Of a DNA stretch of 64,000 nt, positions 16,809-25,652 are shown one piece after another. Source of the stretch: Pseudomonadota bacterium (GTDB lineage Bacteria > Pseudomonadota > Gammaproteobacteria > Eutrophobiales > Eutrophobiaceae); contig JABFGI010000004.1 of NCBI GenBank assembly GCA_013112535.1, forward strand, positions 1-64,000. The letters run 5' to 3'. Under the pieces are notes generated by a model that saw only the letters and a list, made by a program, of their open reading frames with translations, was not told the DNA's origin and ran no database searches. Numbering within the stretch: position 1 is the first letter of the stretch; each line of letters opens with the position of its first letter. A program made the translations under genes and the position numbers.

Positions 16809-17324
16809 ATGTTCATTGCCCATATACCTGCCAGCTATCTTTGCGCATCAATACTCATAGAAAAATGGCAAATACATAAAAAAACAGGGCTCTCTAAAAT
16901 TACGGTTATCAGCGTTGCACTAATGATGGGAATACTCCCTGATATTGATCTACTTTATTTCTATCTGTTTGATCACCGTCAACACCATCACCATACATAT
17001 TGGACGCATATACCCTTTTTCTGGGGTCTTTTATTCGGTATTCCAACACTAATACTCTTCATAATAAATCAACAAAAATTATTCTGGCTAACAGTATTAA
17101 TCGAAATAACTATTATTTTACATTTGATACTGGATACACATCTTGGCCGGATACAATGGTTTTACCCCTTTAGTAAACATGCTGTTTACCTTTTGGATAT
17201 CTCCGCTGTTCACAAAAACTGGATTTTAAATTTCTTTTTACACTGGACTTTTTTACTTGAACTTTTAATTATATTCATCGCAACAAATAAACTATTCCGA
17301 AGGTGGAGCAAATTTTGCAAATAA
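16809..17324 (+). CDS. YdjM-like membrane-bound metal-dependent hydrolase
   Basis: The 171-residue protein has about four hydrophobic helices and the DUF457/YdjM motifs: GILPDIDLLYFYLF, the His-rich HRQHHHHTYWTHIPF, and HLILDTHLGRIQWFYPF. The conserved His and Asp residues suggest a metal site in or near the membrane. It starts right after the creD stop and is surely cotranscribed. Its 3' end overlaps the convergent GFA gene by 33 bases. Substrate is unknown. Confidence 0.8.
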   Translation: MFIAHIPASYLCASILIEKWQIHKKTGLSKITVISVALMMGILPDIDLLYFYLFDHRQHHHHTYWTHIPFFWGLLFGIPTLILFIINQQKLFWLTVLIEITIILHLILDTHLGRIQWFYPFSKHAVYLLDISAVHKNWILNFFLHWTFLLELLIIFIATNKLFRRWSKFCK

Positions 17325-17720
17325 TTCTGCACCGGTCATATCGTTAGTTTTATCTGCGAAATTATAATACGAAGGTTTTTCATCAATAAAAACCTGGCTA
17401 TCAAAAATCATCCCTTCTTTAACATCAAATAAACCGATAGGCACCATGTGTTGATTCCCTTCTTTTAACCTGTAGAACAAATGTGTTCCACATTTTTTAC
17501 AAAACCCACGCTCGGCCCAATCAGATGAGGCAAAAACAGAAATATCATCCTTACCGGCAAATGAAACATTTTCACCACAATTAATCTCTATGAATGGTCC
17601 ACCGCCCCAACGTCGACACATATTACAATGGCAAGCACCAATACTATTATTCAGGCTCTTTACGGTAATAGTCACGGAACCGCATAGACATTTTCCATTA
17701 CCTTCAAAACACTCTGACAT
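17292..17720 (-). CDS. GFA/CENP-V-family zinc protein
   Basis: The 142-residue protein has the full zinc-ligand set of the family: GKCLCGSVTI, ACHCNMCRRWGGGPF and GFCKKCGTHLFYR. The family includes Gfa, once described as glutathione-dependent formaldehyde-activating enzyme. Many members have other, unknown roles, so formaldehyde detoxification is only possible, though it would fit the mtdB gene at 27637. It is 32 bases downstream of the beta-lactamase gene on the same strand, perhaps one transcript. Confidence 0.85.
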   Translation of the reverse strand: MSECFEGNGKCLCGSVTITVKSLNNSIGACHCNMCRRWGGGPFIEINCGENVSFAGKDDISVFASSDWAERGFCKKCGTHLFYRLKEGNQHMVPIGLFDVKEGMIFDSQVFIDEKPSYYNFADKTNDMTGAELFAKFAPPSE

Positions 17721-17752
17721 TTTACTCCTCCTTAATTCTTATCGTTTAACAC

Positions 17753-18538
17753 TTATTCTCTAATCAGATTCTTTATCTTCAATGACTTCAATACCAGCAA
17801 TTTACGAAACTCTAATTCATCTTTTGAATTTATATCGATATTATTTGCAAACAACCAAACATTGTCATTCGTAACAATATAGCCTACATACCATCCATAT
17901 TGCTGTTTTGGGCTTGTTGCCCAACCGGTTTTAGCCCATAAGGAATACTCTGACGTTTCTTCTGCCAACATAATTTTATTCAACAAATAAATATTTCGGC
18001 TGGAGAAAGGCAGTTCTTCATTATATAACTTCCTTAAAAAATCAATTTGTTCTCTTACTGATATTGCTAAATCACCTTCTAACCAAAAAGTCGTTACTTC
18101 TTTACCGGTTTTCCTGTTTCCATAATCAAGTTCATTTAAATATTTAAGGTACTTTTCATTACCTACTTTCAATGCGAACTCTTGATAACACCAGACACAG
18201 GAAACAGAAAATACGGTCGCTAAAGTATGATCCTGATTCCATGGCTCGTAACTTCTTTCTTTACCATCCCATTTAATAATTTCCTTATCACCCTTTATCA
18301 CACGTTCTTCCAGTGTAATTAATGTATTAGGAATTTTAAATGTAGAGGCAGGTAAATAACGTCGTTCCGCACGTTGATCATTGTGAACGTACTCGATATT
18401 GCTATCAAGTGAAGCAATAATTAATGCACCTTCAACTTTAAACTCATCAAATAATGCTGAAATATCACTATCATCGGCAACTACCATTAATGAGGTCATT
18501 AATAAAACAGTAGAAACCAAACACTTAAAGTTAATCAC
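17753..18538 (-). CDS. Class D (OXA-type) beta-lactamase
   Basis: The 261-residue precursor has a signal peptide (1-21) and every class D landmark. The nucleophile motif STFK is at 65-68, S-x-V (SCV) at 113-115, YGN at 139-141, FWLEG with the conserved Trp at 151-155, and KTG at 203-205. The FWLEGDLAIS and SKDELEFRK segments are also OXA-like. It should hydrolyse beta-lactams in the periplasm through a carboxylated Lys68. The spectrum cannot be deduced. No mobile element or integron sequence flanks it, so it looks like a resident gene. The start touches the stop of the VOC gene. Confidence 0.92.
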   Translation of the reverse strand: MINFKCLVSTVLLMTSLMVVADDSDISALFDEFKVEGALIIASLDSNIEYVHNDQRAERRYLPASTFKIPNTLITLEERVIKGDKEIIKWDGKERSYEPWNQDHTLATVFSVSCVWCYQEFALKVGNEKYLKYLNELDYGNRKTGKEVTTFWLEGDLAISVREQIDFLRKLYNEELPFSSRNIYLLNKIMLAEETSEYSLWAKTGWATSPKQQYGWYVGYIVTNDNVWLFANNIDINSKDELEFRKLLVLKSLKIKNLIRE

Positions 18539-18897
18539 TATTTTTCAGGCTCTGACCAAACGGCAAATTCATTATCGCCTGGATCTGAAAAATGAAAACG
18601 ACGTCCACCAGGAAAAGAATAGATAGGCTGTAAGATAGTGCCACCTGCTTCTTCGACTTTAGCTTGAGTCTGTTTTAAATCATTACTATAAAAAACGATA
18701 AGCGCACTACCGTTCTTTGCAGAAGAAGATAAATCAGCTCGAAAGAATCCGCCGTTTAAACCTTCATCCGAGAATGCAGTGTAGTCAGGGCCATAGTCGA
18801 CAAAAGACCAGCCGAATGCTTTTGTAAAAAATACTTTCGTTGCTTCAATATCCCTTGCTGGAAATTCGACATAATTTATTTTTTCATGTTCGTTCAT
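18538..18897 (-). CDS. VOC-superfamily (glyoxalase-like) protein
   Basis: The 119-residue protein is a two-module beta-alpha-beta-beta-beta fold: INYVEFPARDIEATKVFF, AFGWSFVDYGPDYTAF, YSNDLKQTQAKVEEAGG and HFSDPGDNEFAVWSE. Such proteins bind a metal and act as lyases, dioxygenases or antibiotic-binding proteins. Here the metal-ligand His is replaced in the first strand, so a binding role is as likely as catalysis. Its stop overlaps the beta-lactamase start by one base, suggesting coupling. Confidence 0.85.
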   Translation of the reverse strand: MNEHEKINYVEFPARDIEATKVFFTKAFGWSFVDYGPDYTAFSDEGLNGGFFRADLSSSAKNGSALIVFYSNDLKQTQAKVEEAGGTILQPIYSFPGGRRFHFSDPGDNEFAVWSEPEK

Positions 18898-18922
18898 TCA
18901 CTATCTCCATTTAATCAAGCAT

Positions 18923-19867
18923 TCATTTACTATCTATAGCCGCTAACATTTCATCCAGCGTAGTCACATTAAATTCAAAGCCTGCGGCTAATAATTTTTC
19001 AGGTATCACTCGTTGCCCTTCGAGAAAAAGCTGTGAAAGCTCACCAAGCATTGTCTTAAGTACTAAAGCAGGAGCTTTTAAAAAAACGGGTCTGTTAAAT
19101 TTAGCAGCGACTGATTTTGTGAACATTTCATTTGTTACGGGTTCTGGCGCCGTTGCATTAATTGCCCCTGACAGTATTTCCTCATTTAACAGGAATAGAA
19201 TGATTCGAATTAAATCAGGCTTATATATCCATGACATCCATTGCTGACCACTACCCAAAATTGCACCCAAACCAAATTTTATCGGACGGGCCATCTGAAC
19301 AAACGCGCCACCATCATTATCAAACACTAATCCTATTCTTAAGTTACAGACACGTGTGCCATAATTTTCAAACTGGTTTGCGGCATTTTCTCTTTGCTGG
19401 CAAAGTTCCGACTGGAATATGGCTTGCCCAGTTTCTTTTTCTGTAATTAACTCATCATGCCGAATACCGTAGAATCCAATTGCTGAAGCATTAATCAGAC
19501 ATTTTGGTTTATGTTTTAATTGTTCGCATAATGCTTTAATGGCATTCAGATCATTAATACGACTATCAATTAATAACTGTTTTCTTTTCTGCGTCCACAA
19601 CCCGCCAACAACGGGTGCGCCAGCAAGACTGATTACAGCATCTATTTGTGTATTCGATTTTAGCTGTTCAAGATTCGTAAGAATTTCAATCTGTGTACCC
19701 AATATTTTTTCAGCTTTCTTATAGTGTCGGGATAATACAAACACATTTTTATCGTAATTAAGCAACTCTCGACAAAGGCTTTGGCCGATGAAACCGGTAG
19801 CACCAGTAACCAGTATATTCTTCAGATTCTGATTTTGTGACTGTTTTTCCATTCTGGATTCCGACAA
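18923..19867 (-). CDS. yfcH: TIGR01777/YfcH-family SDR epimerase-like protein
   Basis: The protein has an N-terminal Rossmann motif (VTGATGFIGQSLCREL, about residues 20-35), VISLAGAPVVGGLWTQKRKQ, the NASAIGFYG active-site region and a C-terminal DUF1731-like segment (LGELSQLFLEGQRVIPEKL). This is the YfcH family of NAD(P)-dependent epimerases, with unknown substrate but linked in some bacteria to division or the envelope. An in-frame ATG at 19852 is an alternative start, giving a more usual N-terminus. It is upstream of the VOC gene by 25 bases and divergent from the kinase gene. Confidence 0.88.
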   Translation of the reverse strand: MSESRMEKQSQNQNLKNILVTGATGFIGQSLCRELLNYDKNVFVLSRHYKKAEKILGTQIEILTNLEQLKSNTQIDAVISLAGAPVVGGLWTQKRKQLLIDSRINDLNAIKALCEQLKHKPKCLINASAIGFYGIRHDELITEKETGQAIFQSELCQQRENAANQFENYGTRVCNLRIGLVFDNDGGAFVQMARPIKFGLGAILGSGQQWMSWIYKPDLIRIILFLLNEEILSGAINATAPEPVTNEMFTKSVAAKFNRPVFLKAPALVLKTMLGELSQLFLEGQRVIPEKLLAAGFEFNVTTLDEMLAAIDSK

Positions 19868-19947
19868 TATTGGACGGCTGTATACATATTACGATTTTAT
19901 CACTAACACGGTATAGTAAGTCATAGTAAAAAATAATAATTTATCTC

Positions 19948-22041
19948 ATGACTGAACGAACTCACCGAAATGCGCTAACTGCAGGCTATAAACTGCATTG
20001 GTATGAAATTAAGAGTGTGTTAGGTCAAGGTGGCTTTGGTATTACCTACCTGGCTCATGATTTAAATCTTGATAGAGCAGTAGCAATAAAAGAATATCTG
20101 CCGTCTGATTTTGCCGTTCGTGAAGGCGACCACTCTGTTCATCCCCACTCAGATCAAACCCAGCCACAATTTGAATGGGGGCTGGAACGTTTTATCTCTG
20201 AAGCCAGAACCTTATCAAAATTTGAGCACCCGAATATTGTCAGAATTTTTGCAGTCTTTGAAGAAAATAACACCGGTTATCTGGTTATGCCGTATGAAGA
20301 AGGCACGAGCCTCCAGAATGAGCTTAAGGGAAAAAAGACTCTCGATGAATCGACTTTGTTAAAAATAATCGAACCCATTCTTGATGGACTGGAACTGGTA
20401 CATCAGCATGAATTCATTCATCGTGACATTAAACCCGATAATATCTTTATTCGCAAAGATGGCAGCCCGGTATTACTCGATTTTGGATCAGCAAGACAAT
20501 CTGTTACCGGGCAGGTAAAAACATTAACTACACTTGTCTCTCCCGGTTATGCACCCTTTGAACAATATTACTCAAAAAGTGATGAACAAGGTCCCTGGAC
20601 TGATATTTACGGACTCGGTGCAACACTTTACCGAGCAGTTGCCGGTCGTGCGCCATTAGATGCCGTTGATAGAAGTAAATCATTACTCGATGGAAGCCAG
20701 GATACCTTTATACCCGCCATAGAAATTGGCGCAGGGCATTATTCAGAATCATTTTTAAAAGCAGTTGATCATGCAATTTGTTTCAAACCTCTGGATCGTC
20801 CACAAACCATAGCTGATTGGCGACGAGAATTCGATTTTAATCAGGAAAATATCGCAACTCAAATATCGGGTCGTCGCGAACACGCAACGACACAACCAGG
20901 ACAACGCCCAGTATCAAGGAAAAGCAATACATTAAAAATACTCACTCTCATTTTCTTGTTAATAACTATGATTGCTGCTGGTACTTTATATGTGAAATCA
21001 CTATCCAGACAATTATTAACACAAGATACGGAAGTAACAACAACAAAAACTGATACCTCTATACAAGAAACGAACGTTATAAAACCAGTATTAGAAGAAA
21101 CGCAGCAACTTGAAATTGAACGGGACAATAAGCTTGCGCAAGAAAAGTTATTAGCGGCACAGCAAGAACTTGAACAAGAAAGAAAACGATTAGAAGAAGA
21201 ACGAAAACAAATTGAGACCGAACGTTTACGTCAGAAAGAAAAAGAAAAACAAGCGGAAATAGAAAAGCAAAAACAGCTAGAGGAAGAGAGACGTTTAGCT
21301 GAACAACGCCGAATTGAAGAAGAGGTTATAAAAAAACAAGCAGAAGAAAAACGTCTGGCTGAAGAAAAAAAACGTGAAGAAGAAAAACGCCTTGCTGAAG
21401 AGAAACGCATTGCACAAGAAAAGGAAGAACTGGCAGAACTAGAAAGGCAGAAACAACTTGAAGAACAAAAGAAACGTGAAGAAGAAAAACGACTCGCCGA
21501 AGAGAAACTTGAGCAGGAAGCAGCAGCTCGACAAAAAGAAATCGAAACACAAAATAAAATAGTTGCATCGCAAACAGAATTTAACAAGCGATATGCTGTT
21601 TCAAAAGACGCGTTAGGATTTGTTGATGATGTCACTGCCCAGGATTTGACACAAACCAGTACAAAGAAAATTAGTACTCGCGTTAATGCGTTGGTTGATA
21701 AATGGCAAAATAGCGGTGTTGCTATTAAACGGGGGCACACATATACGATATCAGCCACAGGGCAATGGAGTCTGGGACCACTATGTGCACCGACAGGTCC
21801 TACTGGAGAAGGCTTATATACCATCGCCTGTTGGGACCTTGGTTTTCAAATAGTTGCAAAACGGTCGCATGCCGCATTAATTGGCAAAATCGGCAAGGAC
21901 AATCTGGCTTTTTATATCGGAACTGATTTCACTTTTACCGCAGATAAAAACGGCATACTATATTTCTGCAGCAATGATGCACCAGGGTTCTTCTTTGATA
22001 ACGAAGGTTCTCTGGATGTTGTTATTTCCCTGCAAAATTAA
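19948..22041 (+). CDS. Membrane Ser/Thr kinase with LecA-like C-terminal domain
   Basis: The 697-residue protein has four parts. A complete Hanks-type kinase (residues 18-295) has GQGGFGITYLA, VAIKEY (Lys48), HRDIKPDN at 158-165 and DFGSAR at 178-183. A transmembrane helix spans 330-348. A very charged, repetitive coiled coil (about 382-540) contains EEKRLAEEKKREEEKRLAEE. The C-terminal domain (578-697) has IKRGHTYTISATGQW, LIGKIG and SNDAPGFFFDNEGSLDVVI, resembling the PA-IL/LecA galactose-lectin fold. The kinase should be cytoplasmic and the coiled coil and lectin-like domain periplasmic, which suggests carbohydrate or envelope sensing. The transmembrane signalling role is inferred. It is monocistronic. 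Confidence 0.88.
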   Translation: MTERTHRNALTAGYKLHWYEIKSVLGQGGFGITYLAHDLNLDRAVAIKEYLPSDFAVREGDHSVHPHSDQTQPQFEWGLERFISEARTLSKFEHPNIVRIFAVFEENNTGYLVMPYEEGTSLQNELKGKKTLDESTLLKIIEPILDGLELVHQHEFIHRDIKPDNIFIRKDGSPVLLDFGSARQSVTGQVKTLTTLVSPGYAPFEQYYSKSDEQGPWTDIYGLGATLYRAVAGRAPLDAVDRSKSLLDGSQDTFIPAIEIGAGHYSESFLKAVDHAICFKPLDRPQTIADWRREFDFNQENIATQISGRREHATTQPGQRPVSRKSNTLKILTLIFLLITMIAAGTLYVKSLSRQLLTQDTEVTTTKTDTSIQETNVIKPVLEETQQLEIERDNKLAQEKLLAAQQELEQERKRLEEERKQIETERLRQKEKEKQAEIEKQKQLEEERRLAEQRRIEEEVIKKQAEEKRLAEEKKREEEKRLAEEKRIAQEKEELAELERQKQLEEQKKREEEKRLAEEKLEQEAAARQKEIETQNKIVASQTEFNKRYAVSKDALGFVDDVTAQDLTQTSTKKISTRVNALVDKWQNSGVAIKRGHTYTISATGQWSLGPLCAPTGPTGEGLYTIACWDLGFQIVAKRSHAALIGKIGKDNLAFYIGTDFTFTADKNGILYFCSNDAPGFFFDNEGSLDVVISLQN

Positions 22042-22206
22042 TACATTAAGGGAAGAAACCTGTTTCCTGTTCTAGTCTGACTGATTTCACCATAATACTT
22101 AACTTATACTGGAAAATAGAGACTCAAATTATATATACTTAACAGACAAACAAGTTTATTTACTTATAGACATAGACTAACGATATGTACTTAAGGGTAT
22201 GTGGAG

Positions 22207-22536
22207 ATGAATGTAAATCAAATAAAAACTAAAATCTTTATCCTGAAAGCAATCGATGTGATATTGGTTACATCCTTTTTAGTAACATGTCTTTATACTG
22301 CTTTATATGCAGAAAACAAAGGGTTCATGATTTTTTGCTGCTTCGTTGGTTTATTTTTAGTTAATGCGATTGGAAATATGACGAGTAAAAAAGTAGCCAT
22401 CCTGCATGTACAGCTGGAAATGTTAGAACGTGATCTAAAGAGAGAAAAACAACGAACACTTTTAAATACACGCCATACAGTTAATAGAACAAAAACAACA
22501 GGCGCAACAAAGACGAATAATACTACTGGCAAGTAA
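22207..22536 (+). CDS. Small hypothetical two-helix membrane protein
   Basis: The protein has two hydrophobic helices (about residues 15-32 and 38-55) followed by a helical, basic tail (VQLEMLERDLKREKQRTLL) and a Thr/Asn-rich end. The ATG at 22207 has AAGGG nine bases upstream; the GTG two codons earlier is less well placed. The family is not recognised. It lies 165 bases after the kinase gene. Confidence 0.5.
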   Translation: MNVNQIKTKIFILKAIDVILVTSFLVTCLYTALYAENKGFMIFCCFVGLFLVNAIGNMTSKKVAILHVQLEMLERDLKREKQRTLLNTRHTVNRTKTTGATKTNNTTGK

Positions 22537-22622
22537 CTTTTCTCTTTGAATCATTAGTTTAAAAATCAAATGATAGGATTATAGAAACTCCAATGTCATT
22601 ATGGAATATCAAACCGATCTTT

Positions 22623-22664
22623 TTGATTTAAATCAAAATTCGCTATTTAAGTTATTGCTACATT
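22623..22664 (+). promoter_or_regulatory. FNR/Anr-type promoter of the macro-domain gene
   Basis: TTGATTTAAATCAA at 22623-22636 is a perfect match to the FNR consensus TTGAT-N4-ATCAA. A TACATT at 22659-22664 is suitably placed as the -10 element, which puts transcription start near 22671 and centres the FNR box at about -41.5, the class II activation position. The macro-domain ORF starts at 22697 with AAAGGA just before it. The spacing agreement makes this more than a chance palindrome. Confidence 0.7.
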
Positions 22665-22696
22665 GAAATTTAATACAACCTAACAAAGGAATTTTT

Positions 22697-23182
22697 ATGC
22701 TTTACCAAGTTAAAGGCGATATTCTACTAACCAAGGCACAGGCAATAGCACACGGCGTCGCACCGAACGATCCAATGAATCAGGGGCTTGCCATGTCATT
22801 ACATAATCTTTACCCGTCTATGCACAAAGATTTTCATCATTGGTGCCATCAACAACATGGGAAACCTGGTGAAGCATGGATGTGGGGCGGGGCAAATGAC
22901 GTGCGTGTCATAAATCTCCTCACTCAGGAAGGTGGTTACGAACATGGCTCAAGACCCGGTAAAGCAACCATTAAGAACGTCAAACACTGTTTGCGTCAAT
23001 TAGTAAAAATGATTGAGAAAGAAGAAATCGAGTCACTGGCATTACCGAAGCTGGCGACCGGTGTCGGCGGATTGAACTGGGACGAGGTATGGCCTGTGAT
23101 CGAAGAACGTCTCGGTTCATTGGATATTCCAGTCTATGTCTATTCAGAGTTTCATGCTGACATGCAGGCGAAAGAGCCCTGA
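22697..23182 (+). CDS. Macro-domain (ADP-ribose-binding) protein
   Basis: The 161-residue single-domain protein begins YQVKGDILLTKAQAIAHGV (the GDI strand that contacts adenine/ribose) and has KLATGVGGLNWDEV at 118-131, the glycine-rich diphosphate loop, plus ALPKLATG. Macro domains bind or hydrolyse ADP-ribose derivatives. This variant, with NQGLAMSLHNLYPSM, resembles ADP-ribose-1''-phosphate phosphatase or Appr-1''-pase-like proteins. The gene has a candidate FNR promoter upstream and its own terminator, so it is probably an oxygen-regulated monocistronic unit. Confidence 0.85.
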   Translation: MLYQVKGDILLTKAQAIAHGVAPNDPMNQGLAMSLHNLYPSMHKDFHHWCHQQHGKPGEAWMWGGANDVRVINLLTQEGGYEHGSRPGKATIKNVKHCLRQLVKMIEKEEIESLALPKLATGVGGLNWDEVWPVIEERLGSLDIPVYVYSEFHADMQAKEP

Positions 23183-23189
23183 TTAAAAA

Positions 23190-23226
23190 TGATTTCCGGA
23201 GTGAATTAAAACTCCGGTAATTTTTC
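23190..23226 (+). terminator. Rho-independent terminator after the macro-domain gene
   Basis: CCGGAGT (23196-23202) pairs with ACTCCGG (23211-23217) around an 8-base loop, and TAATTTTTC follows on the plus strand. It lies just downstream of the macro-domain stop at 23182 and before fetB. Confidence 0.7.
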
Positions 23227-23266
23227 TACGTTATAATGACGTTTTGATTCTATAATCGAAGTCATT

Positions 23267-23986
23267 ATGACGACCGTACAAACAATACCGTTAATCAATC
23301 TGGCCTATACTTTTATCCCGGTCATCATTGTTATCGGTATTCTTATTAAATGGTCCTTGAATGCCAGCAATGCAATTTATGCTATTGCCCGCATGCTGGC
23401 TCAGTTGTTGATTATCGGTTATTTCCTGGTTTATATTTTTGAATCACAAAACGCCTTGATCATAGTTTTGATACTGGCCATCATGGTATTTGCATCAAGC
23501 TGGATAGCTTTGGGATCCTTAAAAGATAAACGTCGTCTGCTAATCAAACAGGCCTTTTGCTCTATCTTGCTTGGTGGTGGCGTTACATTATTACTAGTTA
23601 CCCAGGCGGTACTGATACTCGATCCATGGTATCAACCACAGTTCATGGTTCCATTAGCAGGAATGATCTTTGCAAGCGCCATGAATAGCATTAGCCTTGC
23701 GGTAGAAAGACTTAATGCAGAACTGGGAAGAAATATTTCTTATGATGAAGCGAGAAACATTGCATTTCATGCCTCCCTGATTCCGATTATCAACTCCCTG
23801 TTTGCTGTCGGGCTTGTTACCTTGCCAGGGATGATGACCGGACAAATACTTTCCGGCGTCTCCCCGCTTATAGCTATCCGCTATCAGATCGTGGTCATGT
23901 GTATGTTATTCGGTGCATCAGGAATAACAACTGCCTGCTTCCTGATATGGGTTAAACCACTATTCGAAAAAAACGATACGTTTTAG
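23267..23986 (+). CDS. fetB: FetB-like (UPF0014) ABC permease
   Basis: The 239-residue protein has seven hydrophobic helices and the UPF0014 signatures: YAIARMLAQLLIIGYFLVYIF, FMVPLAGMIFASAMNSISLA and LPGMMTGQILSGVSPLIAIRYQ. In E. coli FetA (ATPase) and FetB (permease) export iron and protect against peroxide. No fetA gene is adjacent, so the ATPase must be supplied from elsewhere or the permease is orphaned. The gene stands alone behind its own promoter region. Confidence 0.85.
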   Translation: MTTVQTIPLINLAYTFIPVIIVIGILIKWSLNASNAIYAIARMLAQLLIIGYFLVYIFESQNALIIVLILAIMVFASSWIALGSLKDKRRLLIKQAFCSILLGGGVTLLLVTQAVLILDPWYQPQFMVPLAGMIFASAMNSISLAVERLNAELGRNISYDEARNIAFHASLIPIINSLFAVGLVTLPGMMTGQILSGVSPLIAIRYQIVVMCMLFGASGITTACFLIWVKPLFEKNDTF

Positions 23987-24066
23987 CTATGGAATTTTAG
24001 ACTACCTATGTATTTTGACTACACTACATATAAAAAATTTAATTAATATTAACAGAGGCTAAAAAT

Positions 24067-24420
24067 ATGAGTAACAAAGAAATGATTGAAGCAACAATTC
24101 AATATTATATTGATGGAGCAATCTCTGGCAAAGGCGATGACATGAAGCCTGCGTTTCACGAAGACGCAACCATCTTTGGTTATATTGGCGAAGATTTATT
24201 TGCTGGCCCGATACAAAAACTTTTTGATTGGAACGATGAGAACGGAGCAGCAACTGAACTCCAGGCAAAAATAGCTAATATAGATATCGAAGGTACCGTT
24301 GCAACTGTTCGACTGGAACTTGATAACTGGACAGGACATAAATTTACCGACATGTTTACATTGCTAAATACTGATGGGAAATGGAAAGTAATGAATAAAG
24401 TATTTCATCTCCATGGATAA
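24067..24420 (+). CDS. Lumazine-binding/SnoaL-like NTF2-fold protein
   Basis: The 117-residue protein has MIEATIQYYIDGAISGKGDD, FHEDATIFGYIGEDLFAGPI and a C-terminal DMFTLLNTDGKWKVMNKVF strand pair, matching the putative lumazine-binding (PF12893-type) NTF2-like group. Function is unknown; the fold is a small-molecule pocket. It is monocistronic between fetB and the hydrolase gene, with an AGAGG ribosome site upstream. Confidence 0.8.
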   Translation: MSNKEMIEATIQYYIDGAISGKGDDMKPAFHEDATIFGYIGEDLFAGPIQKLFDWNDENGAATELQAKIANIDIEGTVATVRLELDNWTGHKFTDMFTLLNTDGKWKVMNKVFHLHG

Positions 24421-24563
24421 ATTAAATATTTTTAATTAACTATTTATCCTGAGATATTCGGCTATACAATCTAGCTGCTTCACATCAGAAATAATCGGCG
24501 TAAGATTACGATATTCACTACACACCTGTCAGTCTTTGTGCTGCATGATTAAAGGAGGCAATC

Positions 24564-25541
24564 ATGATTGATACTAATAAACTCACTATTATCTTTGTTC
24601 ACGGCCTCGCGTCCAAGCCTGCTGCAATAGATTTACACCGCTTATGGAAAAAAGCATTTATCGAGAATATTCGTATAGATTCAAAAACACTCGCCAGCAA
24701 ACTGGAAGTCAAACCAGAGATATTTCAGTCAGCCTATTGGGCGAATGCGATTCCTGATCATATAGAAGACACGGAAGACTATGTTACCGACTTGAATAAA
24801 GCCGTTAATAAAGTCATCGGCATACGTCGCAGATTGAAAAACCAATTACACATTAAAAAAGGTGGGTTAGTCACAGCTAACGCAAAGAAATTCGGTTTAT
24901 CCATTGTTAATACTCTTAGTAGCGCATTAACCATTAAAGACAACGTCATTGAAGAATTCATGCGTGAAGTCCGTCTTTATCGAAACGATCAATTCATTGC
25001 TGAACAAATACGACAACCACTGGAAGGCATTCTTACAGAGGCATGGGACAAAAAACACAAAGTCGTATTAATAAGCCATTCAATGGGCACGTTTATTTCT
25101 TACGATGTACTATGGAAATTTTCGCATCGAAGCGAAGACAAATATACAAAATACAGAAATAACAAAGTAGATTACTTTATCACTATGGGCAGTCCGCTCG
25201 GCGATGAAAAACTCAGAGATTTCATGTTGATAGAACGATGGAAAAAATCATCCGAATCTGAACACGAAGATGAACAAAACCGACTCTATCCATTAAATAT
25301 TAAACAATGGCACAATTTCTCTGCCTATGGTGACGTCGTCTGTCACGACTCAACACTGGAAGATGACTTCTTTAAAGGCATGAAAGAGCACGTCAAACCC
25401 TATAGAGCGAATGATCTAAAAGATTACACAAAACTCTATAATCCCTTTGAAAATATAGATGGCAAGAAGAACCCTCACAAAAGTTACGGTTATCTGGTCC
25501 AACCAAAGCTGAGTGAGAAATTTAAGGAGTTTATGAATTAA
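24564..25541 (+). CDS. Alpha/beta-hydrolase (lipase-like)
   Basis: The 325-residue protein opens with LTIIFVHGLASKP (the HG oxyanion motif at 13-14) and has VVLISHSMGTFISYD with the nucleophile Ser173. A later FITMGSPLGDE resembles the loop after the nucleophile elbow, and the catalytic His is probably in KNPHKSYGY near the end. No signal peptide, so a cytoplasmic esterase or lipase is likely. The start is fixed by AAAGGAGG. It is monocistronic; the substrate is unknown. Confidence 0.75.
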   Translation: MIDTNKLTIIFVHGLASKPAAIDLHRLWKKAFIENIRIDSKTLASKLEVKPEIFQSAYWANAIPDHIEDTEDYVTDLNKAVNKVIGIRRRLKNQLHIKKGGLVTANAKKFGLSIVNTLSSALTIKDNVIEEFMREVRLYRNDQFIAEQIRQPLEGILTEAWDKKHKVVLISHSMGTFISYDVLWKFSHRSEDKYTKYRNNKVDYFITMGSPLGDEKLRDFMLIERWKKSSESEHEDEQNRLYPLNIKQWHNFSAYGDVVCHDSTLEDDFFKGMKEHVKPYRANDLKDYTKLYNPFENIDGKKNPHKSYGYLVQPKLSEKFKEFMN

Positions 25542-25652
25542 TTTATTGCAATTTAACTCATGAAAATCAAGTCGTTAACTGTTATTTTTTTATATTAAAG
25601 CTATTTCGATTTTAGCCGATAATTCGTTACTGAATTAAAATTTGGTGCGATC

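Noticed and set aside
21231..21824. 197-codon Ser/Cys-rich minus-strand frame
   Set aside because: It is the antisense of the kinase coiled coil; the Ser/Phe/Cys repetition is the mirror of GAA/AAA-rich codons.
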